64,000 nucleotides of DNA from JAKFWF01 sp963741505. GTDB lineage: Bacteria; Pseudomonadota; Alphaproteobacteria; Rhizobiales; Hyphomicrobiaceae. The position numbers were made by a program, and so were the translations under genes. Each line of letters opens with the position of its first letter. Position 1 is the first letter of the stretch. This document shows positions 19,317 to 28,455 of the stretch, piece by piece. The stretch lies in NCBI GenBank assembly GCA_963741505.1, contig CAVUIJ010000019.1, positions 124,001 to 188,000 of the forward strand, given 5' to 3'. The notes under the pieces were generated by a model. It saw only the letters and a program-made list of their open reading frames with translations. It was not told where the DNA came from and searched no databases.

Positions 19317-20656
19317 CCGATGCCTGCTATCCGACCGCGCGCGCCTTCACTCTGCGGCTCGCCGCCTTCGTCGTCTCGACGGCGCTCGCCCTCAACGGTC
19401 TCGTCTGGCTTGCCTCGCCGGAGCCTTATAGGCAGACGGCGCTGAGCAATACCTGGGATGTGCTCCGCGGCCAGAGTGGCGACGACTCCTGGGGGGCGAT
19501 GTTCGTTGCTCTCGAACATGTGCAGGTGATGCCCGAGGTGCCGCTCTACTCCGAGATCTTCTTCAAGCGGCACTACAGGTACCAGTATCCGCCGTCGTCG
19601 CTGATGGTGCTGCAGGCGATGCTGATGGCCGGACCGGAGTATGTACGGCTGACCGACGACCACCAGGGGGCCTGGCCGACCATCAACGACGTCGGCGGGT
19701 GGCTGTGCCTGGCACTGACGGCGATCTGCCTGATCCTAATCTTCGAAAGGCGCATGGGCGGGCGCCTCGCCGGCGACAACGCCTATCTGAAGGCGGTGAG
19801 GGCGCTCCTCGGCCTCGGCCTCACGCTGACATTCTATCCCGTGGTGAAGGCCTATACGCTTGGCCAGATCCAGGTGCTGATCAACGCGCTGTTCGCGCTC
19901 TCGGTTCTCAGCTGGATCGCGGGGTGGCGCGCCTCCAGCGGTGTGCTGCTTGGACTGATTGGGCTGATGAAGCCGCACTATGGCGTCATTCTTCTCTGGG
20001 CCGCATTCCGGAAGGAGTGGCATTATCTCGCCGGCGCGTGTGCCGTTCTGGCTCTCGGCGGCATCGCGTCGATCCTGATGTACGGCTTCGCCAATCACCT
20101 CGATTATCTGCGCGTCCTCTCGTTCCTCTCGCAGCACGGCGAGACCTACTTCCCGAACCAGTCGGTGAACGGCATCCTGAACCGCTTGGCCGCTCTCTCG
20201 GCCAAGGATCTCTACGTCGTTCTCGATCTGCCGGCGGGTAAGTTCCCGCCCTTCAACCCGTGGATCTACGCGGCAACGCTCGGCAGCACGCTGGCACTTC
20301 TCACCTATGGCATGATGAGGACAGCGGCGGCTTATGGTGGCGACAGCACGCGCGCGCTAGGCATCATGGCGCTCTGCGCGACGATGGCCTCTCCGATCGC
20401 CTGGGAACATCATTACGGCATCACGCTGCCGCTGTTCGCGGTTGCGGCGACAGCTGCGCTGCCGGATCGGCGTACAGTGACCGTGCTCATGTTGAGCTAT
20501 GTGCTCGTCGCGACCTTCTTCCAGGCAACGAATCTGCTGGCGCAGACGTGGCTCAACATTCTGCAGTCGACGCTGTTCATTGGCGCACTGCTGCTGCTCT
20601 GGGTACTATCGAGGGCGGAAAGCCCGCCGGCAGACGAGGGGCCGACAAAGGCTTGA
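19313..20656 (+). CDS. GT87-like (DUF2029) membrane glycosyltransferase
   Basis: This 447-residue polytopic protein is translationally coupled to the preceding gene (ATGA). Like its neighbour it shows the GT87 pattern: VVKAYTLGQIQVLINALFAL, GLMKPHYGVILLWAAF and ASPIAWEHHYGITLPLFAVA. Having two paralogous GT87 enzymes and one more distant GT-C enzyme in a row suggests sequential addition of at least three sugars to an exported acceptor. Confidence 0.75.
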   Translation: MTDACYPTARAFTLRLAAFVVSTALALNGLVWLASPEPYRQTALSNTWDVLRGQSGDDSWGAMFVALEHVQVMPEVPLYSEIFFKRHYRYQYPPSSLMVLQAMLMAGPEYVRLTDDHQGAWPTINDVGGWLCLALTAICLILIFERRMGGRLAGDNAYLKAVRALLGLGLTLTFYPVVKAYTLGQIQVLINALFALSVLSWIAGWRASSGVLLGLIGLMKPHYGVILLWAAFRKEWHYLAGACAVLALGGIASILMYGFANHLDYLRVLSFLSQHGETYFPNQSVNGILNRLAALSAKDLYVVLDLPAGKFPPFNPWIYAATLGSTLALLTYGMMRTAAAYGGDSTRALGIMALCATMASPIAWEHHYGITLPLFAVAATAALPDRRTVTVLMLSYVLVATFFQATNLLAQTWLNILQSTLFIGALLLLWVLSRAESPPADEGPTKA

Positions 20657-20733
20657 TGGGGGTATCGCATCGGTGACCGGTGCGATCGAGGCTGGACAGT
20701 GGAACGACCCCGAGGGGTCACGGGGGTAATGGC

Positions 20734-22210
20734 ATGACGGCCTTTCCGAAAGCCGACCGAGCAGCTTTCCAGGATTTTGCCCGCGTTCCGGAGGGGCTGC
20801 CGCTCGTCATCGACGTCGACGGCACGCTGCTGCACGCCGATATCACGCTCGAATCTCTGATCGCCTACGTGAAGCCCAATCCGCTGCGCCTCTTCCAGGT
20901 CATCGGCTGGGCATGCCGGGGTAAGAGCCATTTGAAGCGGCAACTCGCCGACAGGGTGACGGTGGACACCGACACGATGCCGGCGAACGAGCGCGTGGTG
21001 GCGATCGCCGAGGACGCTGCGAAGTCCGGCCGCGAAGTATATTCTCGCGACGGCGAGCGACGCGAAGCTCGTAGGCCGGCTGAAGGATCGCTTCCCGTTC
21101 CTGACGGGCATCCTAGCGAGCGACGGCACCACGAACCTCAAGAGCAGTGCCAAAGCCGAGGCGCTCGCCGCTCGTTTTCCGCAGGGCTTCGAGTACGCCG
21201 GTAATTCGCGCGCCGACGTGGCAGTGTGGCAGCGCGCCAGCGGGGCAATCGTCGTGAATGCGCCGCGCAGCGTCGAGAGAAAGGCTCGGGCGGCCACGAA
21301 GGTAGTGGAGACGGTTCCGCCGCAGGCACTGGCCAAGCCGCTGCGCAAGAGCTTGCGCCTGCACCAGACGGCGAAGAACGTGCTGGTATTCGCGCCGATG
21401 ATCCTCGGTGGTACGATCGACAGCCTGCCCGCCGTTTTCACGTCGGCAGCGGCCTTCCTTGCGATCTGCCTCGTAGCGTCGTCCACCTACCTGATCAACG
21501 ACATTCTCGACATGGCCGAAGACCGGAAGCACTGGTCGAAGCGGTTCAGGCCGATCGCCGCCGGACAACTGCTGCCGCGCAAGGCCGTAGCTGCCGCGGC
21601 GATCGGACTGACGACTGGATTCCTGATCGCGGCGCTGCTTTCATGGAAGGCAGTCGCCGTCATAAGTGCCTATGTGGCATTGACGCTCGCCTACTCGATG
21701 GGCCTTAAGCGGATGCCGCTGGTCGATGGCGTGGTACTGGCGACGCTCTTCACGTTCCGGTTGGCGCTCGGCGTCGTCGCGGCCGATGTGCCGCCGTCGC
21801 CGTGGCTGTTCGTCTTCTCGATGTTCATATTCACTTCGCTCAGCTACGCGAAGCGCTATACGGAACTCGGACGCGTCATCGAGAACAACGGCAAGAACAT
21901 CGCGGGTCGCGGGTACCGCCATGACGATGCCCCGCTCGTGCTGGCGTTGGGCGTCGCGTCGGGGCTCGCGGCCGTAATCGTCATCATATTCTACATCATC
22001 GAGGATGCTTTCCTGCGCAGCTTCTACGGGCGGACGACATGGCTATGGGGCTTCCCGCCATTGGTTTTCCTCTTCATCTGCCGCACGTGGCTGATCAGCG
22101 TGCGTGGCGAGATGGCCGACGATCCCGTCGAATTCGCGCTCAAGGACAATCAATGCCGTGTTCTGATCGCGCTGCTCCTCGTGTGCTTCGCTTTCGCGTG
22201 GCTTGGATGA
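20734..22210 (+). CDS. HAD-UbiA fusion prenyltransferase (one frameshift)
   Basis: ATG 20734 opens a HAD-like domain (LPLVIDVDGTLLHADITLES, DxDxT motif). The frame shifts at about 21042 (an extra T). Removing it gives REVY-LATASDAKLVGRLKDR and a continuous protein of about 491 residues. The second half is a UbiA-type polytopic prenyltransferase with Asp-rich motifs INDILDMAEDRKH and YAKRYTELGRVI. Fusions of this type are related to decaprenyl-phosphate 5-phosphoribose synthase, which makes a lipid-linked pentose phosphate; the HAD domain could then dephosphorylate it. In this operon it would supply the sugar donor for the GT-C enzymes. The exact reaction is inferred. Confidence 0.78.
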
Positions 22211-22632
22211 AGGATCGGATCGCAGCGCTGCTTGAGCGGTGGCTCTCCGGGCCCGAGGGGCGGTTCCTCGTGGTCGGGGCGGCCGCCGCGCTGATCAATT
22301 GGGTCGCCCGATTTCCGCTCGAGATGTTCATGCCGTTCGCGATGGCGGTGCTGGGTGCGCTTGCGATCGGCATGGTCTGCGGCTTCCTCCTATACGACGG
22401 GTGGGTCTTTCCAGGTTCCTCCCGCCCCCTCGCCCAGAAAATCCGCACTTTTATCGCCGTGAACCTCCTGAGTCAGGCGGTCATGTTCGTCACGGCGATC
22501 GGTATCCGGGAACTCGCTCTGCTCGCTGGAGTGCCGGATTTGCCGGCTGGCGCCGGGGCGCACCTGCTCGGCATCGCAACCGGGGCTCTTTTCAGCTTCT
22601 TCGGCCACCGGTCGGTGACCTTCCCGCGTTGA
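22207..22632 (+). CDS. GtrA-like membrane protein (putative lipid-linked sugar flippase)
   Basis: This 141-residue protein overlaps the UbiA stop by ATGA. It has four predicted membrane segments and the GtrA-family layout: FLVVGAAAALINWVARFPLE near the N-terminus, a central LLYDGWVFPG, and FSFFGHRSVTFPR at the end. GtrA proteins are associated with moving polyprenyl-phosphate sugars across the inner membrane. It is the last gene of the operon and completes a make-flip-transfer set with UbiA and the GT-C enzymes. Confidence 0.8.
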   Translation: MKDRIAALLERWLSGPEGRFLVVGAAAALINWVARFPLEMFMPFAMAVLGALAIGMVCGFLLYDGWVFPGSSRPLAQKIRTFIAVNLLSQAVMFVTAIGIRELALLAGVPDLPAGAGAHLLGIATGALFSFFGHRSVTFPR

Positions 22633-22639
22633 AGCAACT

Positions 22640-22761
22640 CTCGACACGAAGGCGTGTTGAGTATCCAGGGCCCCATCCAGTCGACGGGCAAGGCCTCGGC
22701 TCGTCGTTTGCTCGGGCCAGGCCGCGACGATCTGCTCGTCCGTGAACCTGCTCTTGCGCAT
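22640..22761 (-). mobile_element. IS3-family orfA 5' remnant
   Basis: The minus strand from ATG 22759-22761 reads MRKSRFTDEQIVAA, the standard N-terminus of IS3-family OrfA, and then loses similarity after about 20 residues. Only the start of the element remains, directly behind the GtrA gene. No second copy or inverted repeat was found in the window. Confidence 0.5.
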
Positions 22762-22945
22762 CTGCCTCTCCGACTGAGAGGGCTATTCCTCAAGTTATCG
22801 ATGGTCCAAAAGGTCGGGAGCAGGTCACCTTATCGTTGTTGAGATATTGCTGGAAATGGATCAGCCCACAACCTGCCCCGGGCAAACGGTACTTCCAGGC
22901 TCAACTCTCGAATACGAATCGCGGAAAGTTCGGCCCGTCGTTGGC

Positions 22946-24427
22946 TCAGATCAATCCTTGCCGCTTGGCGATTTTGAGCAACCACGGGGCGGTGACTGCA
23001 AGGAAGGCACAAGCCAGTAGAAATGCCGAGATCGGGCGCTTGAAGAAGATATCTACGCTGCCATGCGACAGTGTCATCGATTGCCTCAGCGAGTTCTCGA
23101 AGATCGTTCCCAGTACCAGGCCCAGGATCAGCGGTGCCGCCGGCCAATCATAACGCATCATCGCCCAGCCGAGGGCACCGAAGGCGATCAGCATCCATAC
23201 GTCTTCGATCGAACTGGCCTGCGAATAGACCCCGGCCACGCACAGTGCCAGGATCGGCGGATAAAGCCAAGCGTAGGGTACGCGCAGCAGCTGGGCGAAC
23301 AAGCCGGCAAGTGGCAGGTTCATGACCAGCAGCATGACGTTGCCGATATACATTGACGCGATGACGGTCCAGACCAGTGCCGCGTTCTTGTCGAACAGCT
23401 CCGGACCGGGGCGTATGCCAAACATGATGAGTGCGCCGAGGATGATTGCCGTGGTGCCGGAGCCGGGCACACCGAGCGCCAGCATCGGCACCATGGCGCC
23501 GGCCGCCGCGGCATTGTTAGAGGCCTCAGGCCCGGCGACGCCTTCGATCGCGCCTTTGCCGAAGCGCGATGGATCCTTGGCGACTTTTTTCTCGACGATG
23601 TAGGCCAGGAACGAGGCGATCGTCGCGCCGGTCGCCGGCAGCACGCCGATGAAAAACCCGATCACAGTGCCACGCAGTATCGGCATGCGACTTTGCACCC
23701 ACTCGGCGCGCGATGGCAGCACGTTGCCGACCGCCGTAATGGGCTTTGGCATCGGCTTGCCCGCGCTCGACAGCACTTCACCGATCCCGTAAAGGGCGAC
23801 TGTCAGTACGATGAAGCCGACGCCGTCGAGCAACCATACACGATCGAATGCGAACCGCGCCACGCCGGTCTGCTGGTCGATGCCGACAGTGCTCAGCAGC
23901 AGGCCGAACATTCCGGTGGTCAAGCCTTTGAGCACCGAGCCACCGACCGCGGCCAAGGCAGTCAGGCCAAGAACCACGAGCGAGAAATATTCGGGCGGAC
24001 CGAACGAAAGGGCGACGCGGGCCATCGGCGGCGCCAGCAGCATCAAGCCGATTGTCGAAACCGTGCCGGCAATGAAAGAGCCAATCGCGGCGATACCGAG
24101 CGCTGTGCCGGCCCGGCCCTGCAGAGCCATCTGGTAGCCGTCTATACTGGTCATAACGCTCGACGGTTCCCCCGGCACGCTGATTAGCACCGAAGTCAAG
24201 GTGCCGCCGTACTGCGCTCCATAGTAGATGCCGGCGAACAGAATGATTGCAGACGTTGGATCAGAGCCGAAGGTCAGCGGCAACAACAGCGCAATCGCCG
24301 AGGATGGCCCGATGCCCGGCAGCGCGCCGACGAGCTGGCCGGCAAGGACGCCGAGGAAGCACATTAGAAGGTTCCACGGCGTCAGCGCGCTCGCGAACCC
24401 CATTATCAAATCGTTGATCACCATCAT
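22946..24427 (-). CDS. tctA: Tripartite tricarboxylate transporter, large permease TctA
   Basis: This 493-residue polytopic protein is the usual TctA length of about 500. It shows the family blocks GQLVGALPGIGPSSAIALLL near residue 30, YYGAQYGGTLTSVLISVPGE near 68, and GIRPGPELFDKNAALVWTVI in the second half. TctA forms the channel that takes up a carboxylate delivered by the periplasmic TctC protein, driven by an ion gradient. It is the last gene of tctC-tctB-tctA, three bases after the tctB stop. Confidence 0.9.
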   Translation of the reverse strand: MMVINDLIMGFASALTPWNLLMCFLGVLAGQLVGALPGIGPSSAIALLLPLTFGSDPTSAIILFAGIYYGAQYGGTLTSVLISVPGEPSSVMTSIDGYQMALQGRAGTALGIAAIGSFIAGTVSTIGLMLLAPPMARVALSFGPPEYFSLVVLGLTALAAVGGSVLKGLTTGMFGLLLSTVGIDQQTGVARFAFDRVWLLDGVGFIVLTVALYGIGEVLSSAGKPMPKPITAVGNVLPSRAEWVQSRMPILRGTVIGFFIGVLPATGATIASFLAYIVEKKVAKDPSRFGKGAIEGVAGPEASNNAAAAGAMVPMLALGVPGSGTTAIILGALIMFGIRPGPELFDKNAALVWTVIASMYIGNVMLLVMNLPLAGLFAQLLRVPYAWLYPPILALCVAGVYSQASSIEDVWMLIAFGALGWAMMRYDWPAAPLILGLVLGTIFENSLRQSMTLSHGSVDIFFKRPISAFLLACAFLAVTAPWLLKIAKRQGLI

Positions 24428-24430
24428 GGA

Positions 24431-24888
24431 TCAAAAACCCCACGGGCCAGCGGGCAGCGGCACGCCGAGCCACGTGCGGAAAACAAGTGTCAAGACGAGT
24501 GCAGAAACGGCCGAGGTGGCGAGCGACGCCACCAGCGGCAACCGCTCGGCGACGCGGAACAGGAAAACATGGCCAGGAACATCGACACGGGGAATCCGGC
24601 AACCTCAATTCCGGCAACGCCCGCTGCGAGTGCGAGCAGAACCATCAGTGGTCGTCCGACAGGGTCTTTCGACTCCGCGTCGTTCTTGGCCTTGACCACA
24701 TCGACAAGCGTCGCGGCAATGGCGAGGAGCGCCATCAGCACGCCGTAGACCAGCGGCATAAATCCTGATGCCGGGGCGAAACCGTCCCACATCTGCATGC
24801 GGGCCGCAACGGCGATCCAGAAAGCACCTGTGCCGATGAAAATCAGGCACAGGATGAGTTCGCCCCACAGGGCCCGCAGTTTCGCCAC
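24431..24888 (-). CDS. tctB: Tripartite tricarboxylate transporter, small subunit TctB (one frameshift)
   Basis: Translation starts at GTG 24886-24888, three bases past the stop of tctC. The protein has the four-helix TctB layout: LWGELILCLIFIGTGAFWIA, PLVYGVLMALLAIAATLVDV, and a paired helix near the C-terminus. The frame is lost at the run of four T (24563-24566 on the plus strand, AAAA). Adding one base restores MFLAMF-FLFRVAERLPLVA and an end at PAGPWGF with TGA at 24431-24433. A missing base in a homopolymer is a typical sequencing error. Confidence 0.82.
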
Positions 24889-25857
24889 CTAACTCGGCTT
24901 TCCGAGCAAATCGCGATAGAGCTTTTCCTGGTCGGCCAAGAATTTCTCGAACGCGGCGCCAGGAATGGCCGACTCGGATGCGATATTCTCGGCGATGTAT
25001 TTCTTGAATGCCGGCGTGGCGACGACTTTGGCGATGACGCCTTCCCAATACTTAGCGGCGTCATCCGGCGTGCCCTTGGGCGTCGCCATGCCCCGCCACA
25101 TCTGGAAGTTCGGCGCATCGATGCCCTGCTCCTTCATGGTCGGAATATCGGGCAGGCCCGCGAAGCGGGTGTCGCGGAATACGCCGAGCGCGCGAACGGC
25201 TTTCGATTGCAGGTGGCCCATGAACTCCAGCGGATTACCCATCGAGGCATGGACGTGGCCACCGAGCAACTGGGTCAATGCCTCGCCGCCACTGTTAAAG
25301 CTGAGGATGTTGTACTCGGCGCCGGTAGCCTTGGCGAACACGGTGATCGCCATCACGTCGGTGGTGCCGCCGGTCGCGAAGCTGAGCGACTTCGGTGGCT
25401 TGGTCTTGGCGTCCGCGACGAACGCCTTGGCATCCTTCCACGGCGCGTCGCCTTTGACGAACAGCACGAAATCGTCGAGCATCAAGTTCGAGACCGGGCG
25501 CACCTCGGAAAGCGTCTTGGCCGCCGGGTTTAGGATCGGCGTGATCTGCGTCGAACCATTGACCAGGATCAGCGTGTGCGGATCAGCTGCCTTGCGCGAT
25601 GTCACGTAGCCGATCCCGGCGGCGCCACCACCGCCCGGCCGGTTGTTCAGCGCGATCGCCACGGGTACGAGTTTTTCGTCGACGATGATCTTATGCACGA
25701 CCCGCGCCAGGAGATCTGCACCGCCACCGACGCCGAACGGAATAACGAACTCGACTTCTTTAGTAGGTATCCACGAGGATTGCGCCCAGGCGCGTGGCAC
25801 TGAGCCTGCGACTGGAGCAGCCGAGGCCGCAAGCACGAACGTTCGTCGCGTGAGCAT
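24889..25857 (-). CDS. tctC: Tripartite tricarboxylate transporter substrate-binding protein TctC
   Basis: I chose ATG 25855-25857 because it begins a twin-arginine-like signal peptide (MLTRRTFVLAASAAPVAG). The mature part shows the Bug/TctC pattern: VEFVIPFGVGGGADLLARVV, NNRPGGGGAAGIGYV, the SFATGGTTDVMAI loop and LPDIPTMKEQGIDAPNFQMW. Such proteins bind carboxylates or other small acids in the periplasm; the ligand is unknown. At 322 residues it is standard length. It is the first gene of tctCBA. Confidence 0.88.
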   Translation of the reverse strand: MLTRRTFVLAASAAPVAGSVPRAWAQSSWIPTKEVEFVIPFGVGGGADLLARVVHKIIVDEKLVPVAIALNNRPGGGGAAGIGYVTSRKAADPHTLILVNGSTQITPILNPAAKTLSEVRPVSNLMLDDFVLFVKGDAPWKDAKAFVADAKTKPPKSLSFATGGTTDVMAITVFAKATGAEYNILSFNSGGEALTQLLGGHVHASMGNPLEFMGHLQSKAVRALGVFRDTRFAGLPDIPTMKEQGIDAPNFQMWRGMATPKGTPDDAAKYWEGVIAKVVATPAFKKYIAENIASESAIPGAAFEKFLADQEKLYRDLLGKPS

Positions 25858-25964
25858 GAGCGGATCTCCCTGAGGCGATTTATGTCGTTTCTTGGAATTG
25901 AGGCTAGCACCGGAGCAGCACGTGTCAACGCCGTCGGCACGGCCGCCATCGATCCGGATTTGCA

Positions 25965-27239
25965 TTATGACGTCGGAATTGCGTCAAGCATATAGGACTC
26001 GTTGCCGACCTCGGTGACGGTGGCGACGATCTTGCCGCTCTGCAGATCGAGCAGCCAAACGAGGCTGCTGCGTGGACCCGATTTGGCGCCGCCGATCACA
26101 CAGGCGTAGCGCCCGGCGGCCATGGTGATGCCCCGCGGCCGCGCCGCCGCACCGTTCGGCGCGGTTGGATAGAGACGTAGAACCTCAGCTGGTCGACCAG
26201 CGATTGCGTCTGCCACATCGACGATCGAGATCGTGTTCGACCGAAAGCATGATGCGACGATGCGCCGGCCGTCGGGCGTAAAGGCCACCGCAAAGGGGCG
26301 CGTCTGCTCATCCGGATTGTCACTGCCGATGCGAACGCGCGCGACCTCCGCATCCTTGGCTCCGGCCGCGGCCTGCTCCACATCGATAATGGAAATCGTT
26401 TTGCCTTCGACTGCGACCGACATGCTTTCGCGCGCCGCCGCGGCGACATACCGGCCATCAGAACTGACGGCCAGGCCGAACGGCCCGGTCTCGATCGGCA
26501 CGCGACAGATCTCAGCCCCGGGATCGCCGGCCATCGCTGCCTGCAGGTTGATCACCCCAACGTCGCTGAAGCCGCCGTTGCCGACGAACATGATGCCACC
26601 CTGCAATGGCGAGATCGCCATGCCGGTCGGGTTCGCATACCTACCGAACGAGGGGTGCGGGCTATCATGGGAGCTCGGGCCAGATGCGGGATGGCCCGGC
26701 GTCTGAGCGAGCGGAATACGCCGCACGACCGCGCGTGTGGCAAGGTCGATGGCGGTGACTTCGTCGCCACCATCCTCGCTTCCTGCGGCCTCGCCGCAAT
26801 TGACGAACAGCGTGCGGCCGTCCGGCGACAATCCGCAACCCGTCGGCCCGGTGCGACCGGTCGGGATGAACGCTGCCACTGCCCCCAGCGTGCCATTGTG
26901 GATGGGATCGCGCGCCGCTACGAGGTCGACGACAGTGACGAGGCCGGGATGCCCATGCTGATACTTGTCGGCAGCCTGCGGTGTTGCCGCACCGGAATGA
27001 TTGACGACGTAGGCGAAGTGCGCCTGCTTGTCGACGACGACGACGATCGGCTGGCCACTGGCCCAGGCATCGACGACGCCATCCCCGTTGGTATCGACGT
27101 CGGGCGTCACGCGAGGCCGGGAAATGATCGCATTCGGCGTGGCGTCGTTGCCGGGCGCCAACGCCTTCTCGATATCGACGATAGCAACGGTATTGTCCCA
27201 GCGGCCGCTAACGATCAGATGCCCAAGGCGGGTGGTCAT
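25965..27239 (-). CDS. YVTN-type beta-propeller repeat protein
   Basis: ATG 27237-27239 is preceded by GGGAG at a proper distance, so I prefer it over an upstream TTG. The 424-residue protein has repeated blade motifs of the YVTN/40-residue kind: HLIVSGRWDNTVAIVDIE, GCGLSPDGRTLFVNCGE, PFGLAVSSDGRYVAAAA and PFAVAFTPDGRRIVASCFRS. It also has a DTNGDGVVDAW calcium-loop-like stretch near residue 50. There is no signal peptide, so it is probably cytoplasmic. It precedes tctC on the same strand with a gap of about 107 bases. Function is unknown. Confidence 0.75.
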   Translation of the reverse strand: MTTRLGHLIVSGRWDNTVAIVDIEKALAPGNDATPNAIISRPRVTPDVDTNGDGVVDAWASGQPIVVVVDKQAHFAYVVNHSGAATPQAADKYQHGHPGLVTVVDLVAARDPIHNGTLGAVAAFIPTGRTGPTGCGLSPDGRTLFVNCGEAAGSEDGGDEVTAIDLATRAVVRRIPLAQTPGHPASGPSSHDSPHPSFGRYANPTGMAISPLQGGIMFVGNGGFSDVGVINLQAAMAGDPGAEICRVPIETGPFGLAVSSDGRYVAAAARESMSVAVEGKTISIIDVEQAAAGAKDAEVARVRIGSDNPDEQTRPFAVAFTPDGRRIVASCFRSNTISIVDVADAIAGRPAEVLRLYPTAPNGAAARPRGITMAAGRYACVIGGAKSGPRSSLVWLLDLQSGKIVATVTEVGNESYMLDAIPTS

Positions 27240-27864
27240 TCGCGGCGCTCCCAAATAATTTCGCTTCTTGAAAGGTTATTGAGGTTACTCAACCTCGGCA
27301 ATCGCCAATCCAACTTCACTGTCGATGGCCCATGTCTCACTATGCAAATGCTATTCGCGGCGCCACGCTTCGCATCGCTCTGCCTGACTTGCGAGTTCGC
27401 TGACCGGAAGTTTTGGTGAAGGAATGTCGCGACAACCTACCTCTTTGCGTTCCCTTCGCCCAAATCCAGACCGGTCGTGTTGCCATTGCATGCATGGCTC
27501 AAACCGCGAAGATCGCTTTTGGCCCGTCGGCGGCGGCTCGTCGACGGTCGGTTCGAAACCAGCGCGATGATCGAGAAAGATTAGCACATTCAGCTCGTCA
27601 CCTCGCTCGCTCCAGTCAGAGTCCGCTTACTGGGGTGGGACGGACACGAGGCCGACGAGGGCGTTCCTCCGAACCCACCTGCGCCGCCCAATAATCGATC
27701 GTCTTGCGAATTTTGAGGAAGCTCCGTCCTCGAAGGTAAGGCAGTGCGACGGCGTGGCCAGCCTCGTCTCTCGTCCGGCGTTTGGATTGCCGTGTCGGAA
27801 ATACGCCGAATGCTCTGCCAACCTGCGGCGACCGTCGCTTCTTCTCTGATCTTTCATTCAAATT
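27240..27864. other. Intergenic stretch between the propeller gene and the ubi operon
   Basis: No convincing gene is present. A 78-codon minus-strand frame (27351-27587) and a 93-codon minus-strand frame (27616-27897, with SFLKIRKTIDYWAAQVG) match no family I recognise. The right end merges into the ubiT promoter region. Confidence 0.35.
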
Positions 27865-27878
27865 GTGACCTGCATCAG
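27865..27878 (+). promoter_or_regulatory. FNR-like box upstream of ubiT
   Basis: GTGAC-CTGC-ATCAG is a degenerate FNR/FixK-type site (consensus TTGAT-N4-ATCAA), centred about 42 bases before the ubiT ATG. Its right half, ATCAGGTT, is identical to the right half of the stronger sites at 35749 and 42805. Taken alone it would be weak; the match to the other two sites is what supports it. Confidence 0.5.
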
Positions 27879-27912
27879 GTTGACCGATAGCGGCCATTGC
27901 TATCGAGCAATC

Positions 27913-28455
27913 ATGACCGCCCCCTTGAAGAACCGCCTGGAGGATGCCGGTGTCTCGCCTCGGCGGGCCTTAAGCGTCGGTTCGCTTGTTCTTAGTCCAC
28001 TACAGCCTCTTCTCGGGATGGTCGTGCAACGCCTTGCGGCCGACAACCCTGGAATTATCAGCAGGCTGCATGTCCACCAGCGTACCAAGTTCATCATCGA
28101 TCCGGTCGATTTTCCGTTCGTGCTCTTCCTATGGCCACGGGCCGATGCGCTGTTGCTCGAGGCGCGTCCGCGCTCTCCGCTGCCGCCACACGATGCAAGG
28201 ATCGCGGGAAAGTTCCTCCACCTCGTTCGGCTGATCGACAGTGAGGAAGATGGCGATGCGATGTTCTTCTCGCGCGACTTGACGATATCGGGCGATACCG
28301 AAGCCATCGTGACGCTTCGCAATGCACTCGACGACATCGAAGGATCTCTCGCCGATCGGGTCGCCGATCTCCTTGGACCACCAGGGCGACTGGCACTCGT
28401 CGTCATCCGTCGCCTTGGCGGTTGGGAGCCCAGGAAGGAGCAAATGCGGTCATGA
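27913..28455 (+). CDS. ubiT: Ubiquinone biosynthesis accessory factor UbiT (SCP2 domain)
   Basis: ATG 27913 gives a 180-residue SCP2-type lipid-binding protein. It has the UbiT layout: MVVQRLAADNPGIISRLHVH, FVLFLWPRADALLLEARPRS, MFFSRDLTISGDTEAIVTLR and NALDDIE. UbiT binds the hydrophobic ubiquinone precursors and with UbiU and UbiV allows hydroxylation of the ring without oxygen. The stop overlaps the ubiU start (ATGA), so the three genes are an operon. An FNR-like box lies just upstream. Confidence 0.88.
   Translation: MTAPLKNRLEDAGVSPRRALSVGSLVLSPLQPLLGMVVQRLAADNPGIISRLHVHQRTKFIIDPVDFPFVLFLWPRADALLLEARPRSPLPPHDARIAGKFLHLVRLIDSEEDGDAMFFSRDLTISGDTEAIVTLRNALDDIEGSLADRVADLLGPPGRLALVVIRRLGGWEPRKEQMRS

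Noticed and set aside
27351..27587. Minus-strand 78-codon frame with HRAGFEPTVD-like start
   Set aside because: It resembles boilerplate spurious frames seen in intergenic DNA, has no recognised domain and no good start context.
27865..27878. Strong FNR box before ubiT
   Set aside because: By consensus alone the left half (GTGAC) is poor. I kept it only as a weak site because its right half is identical to the other two.
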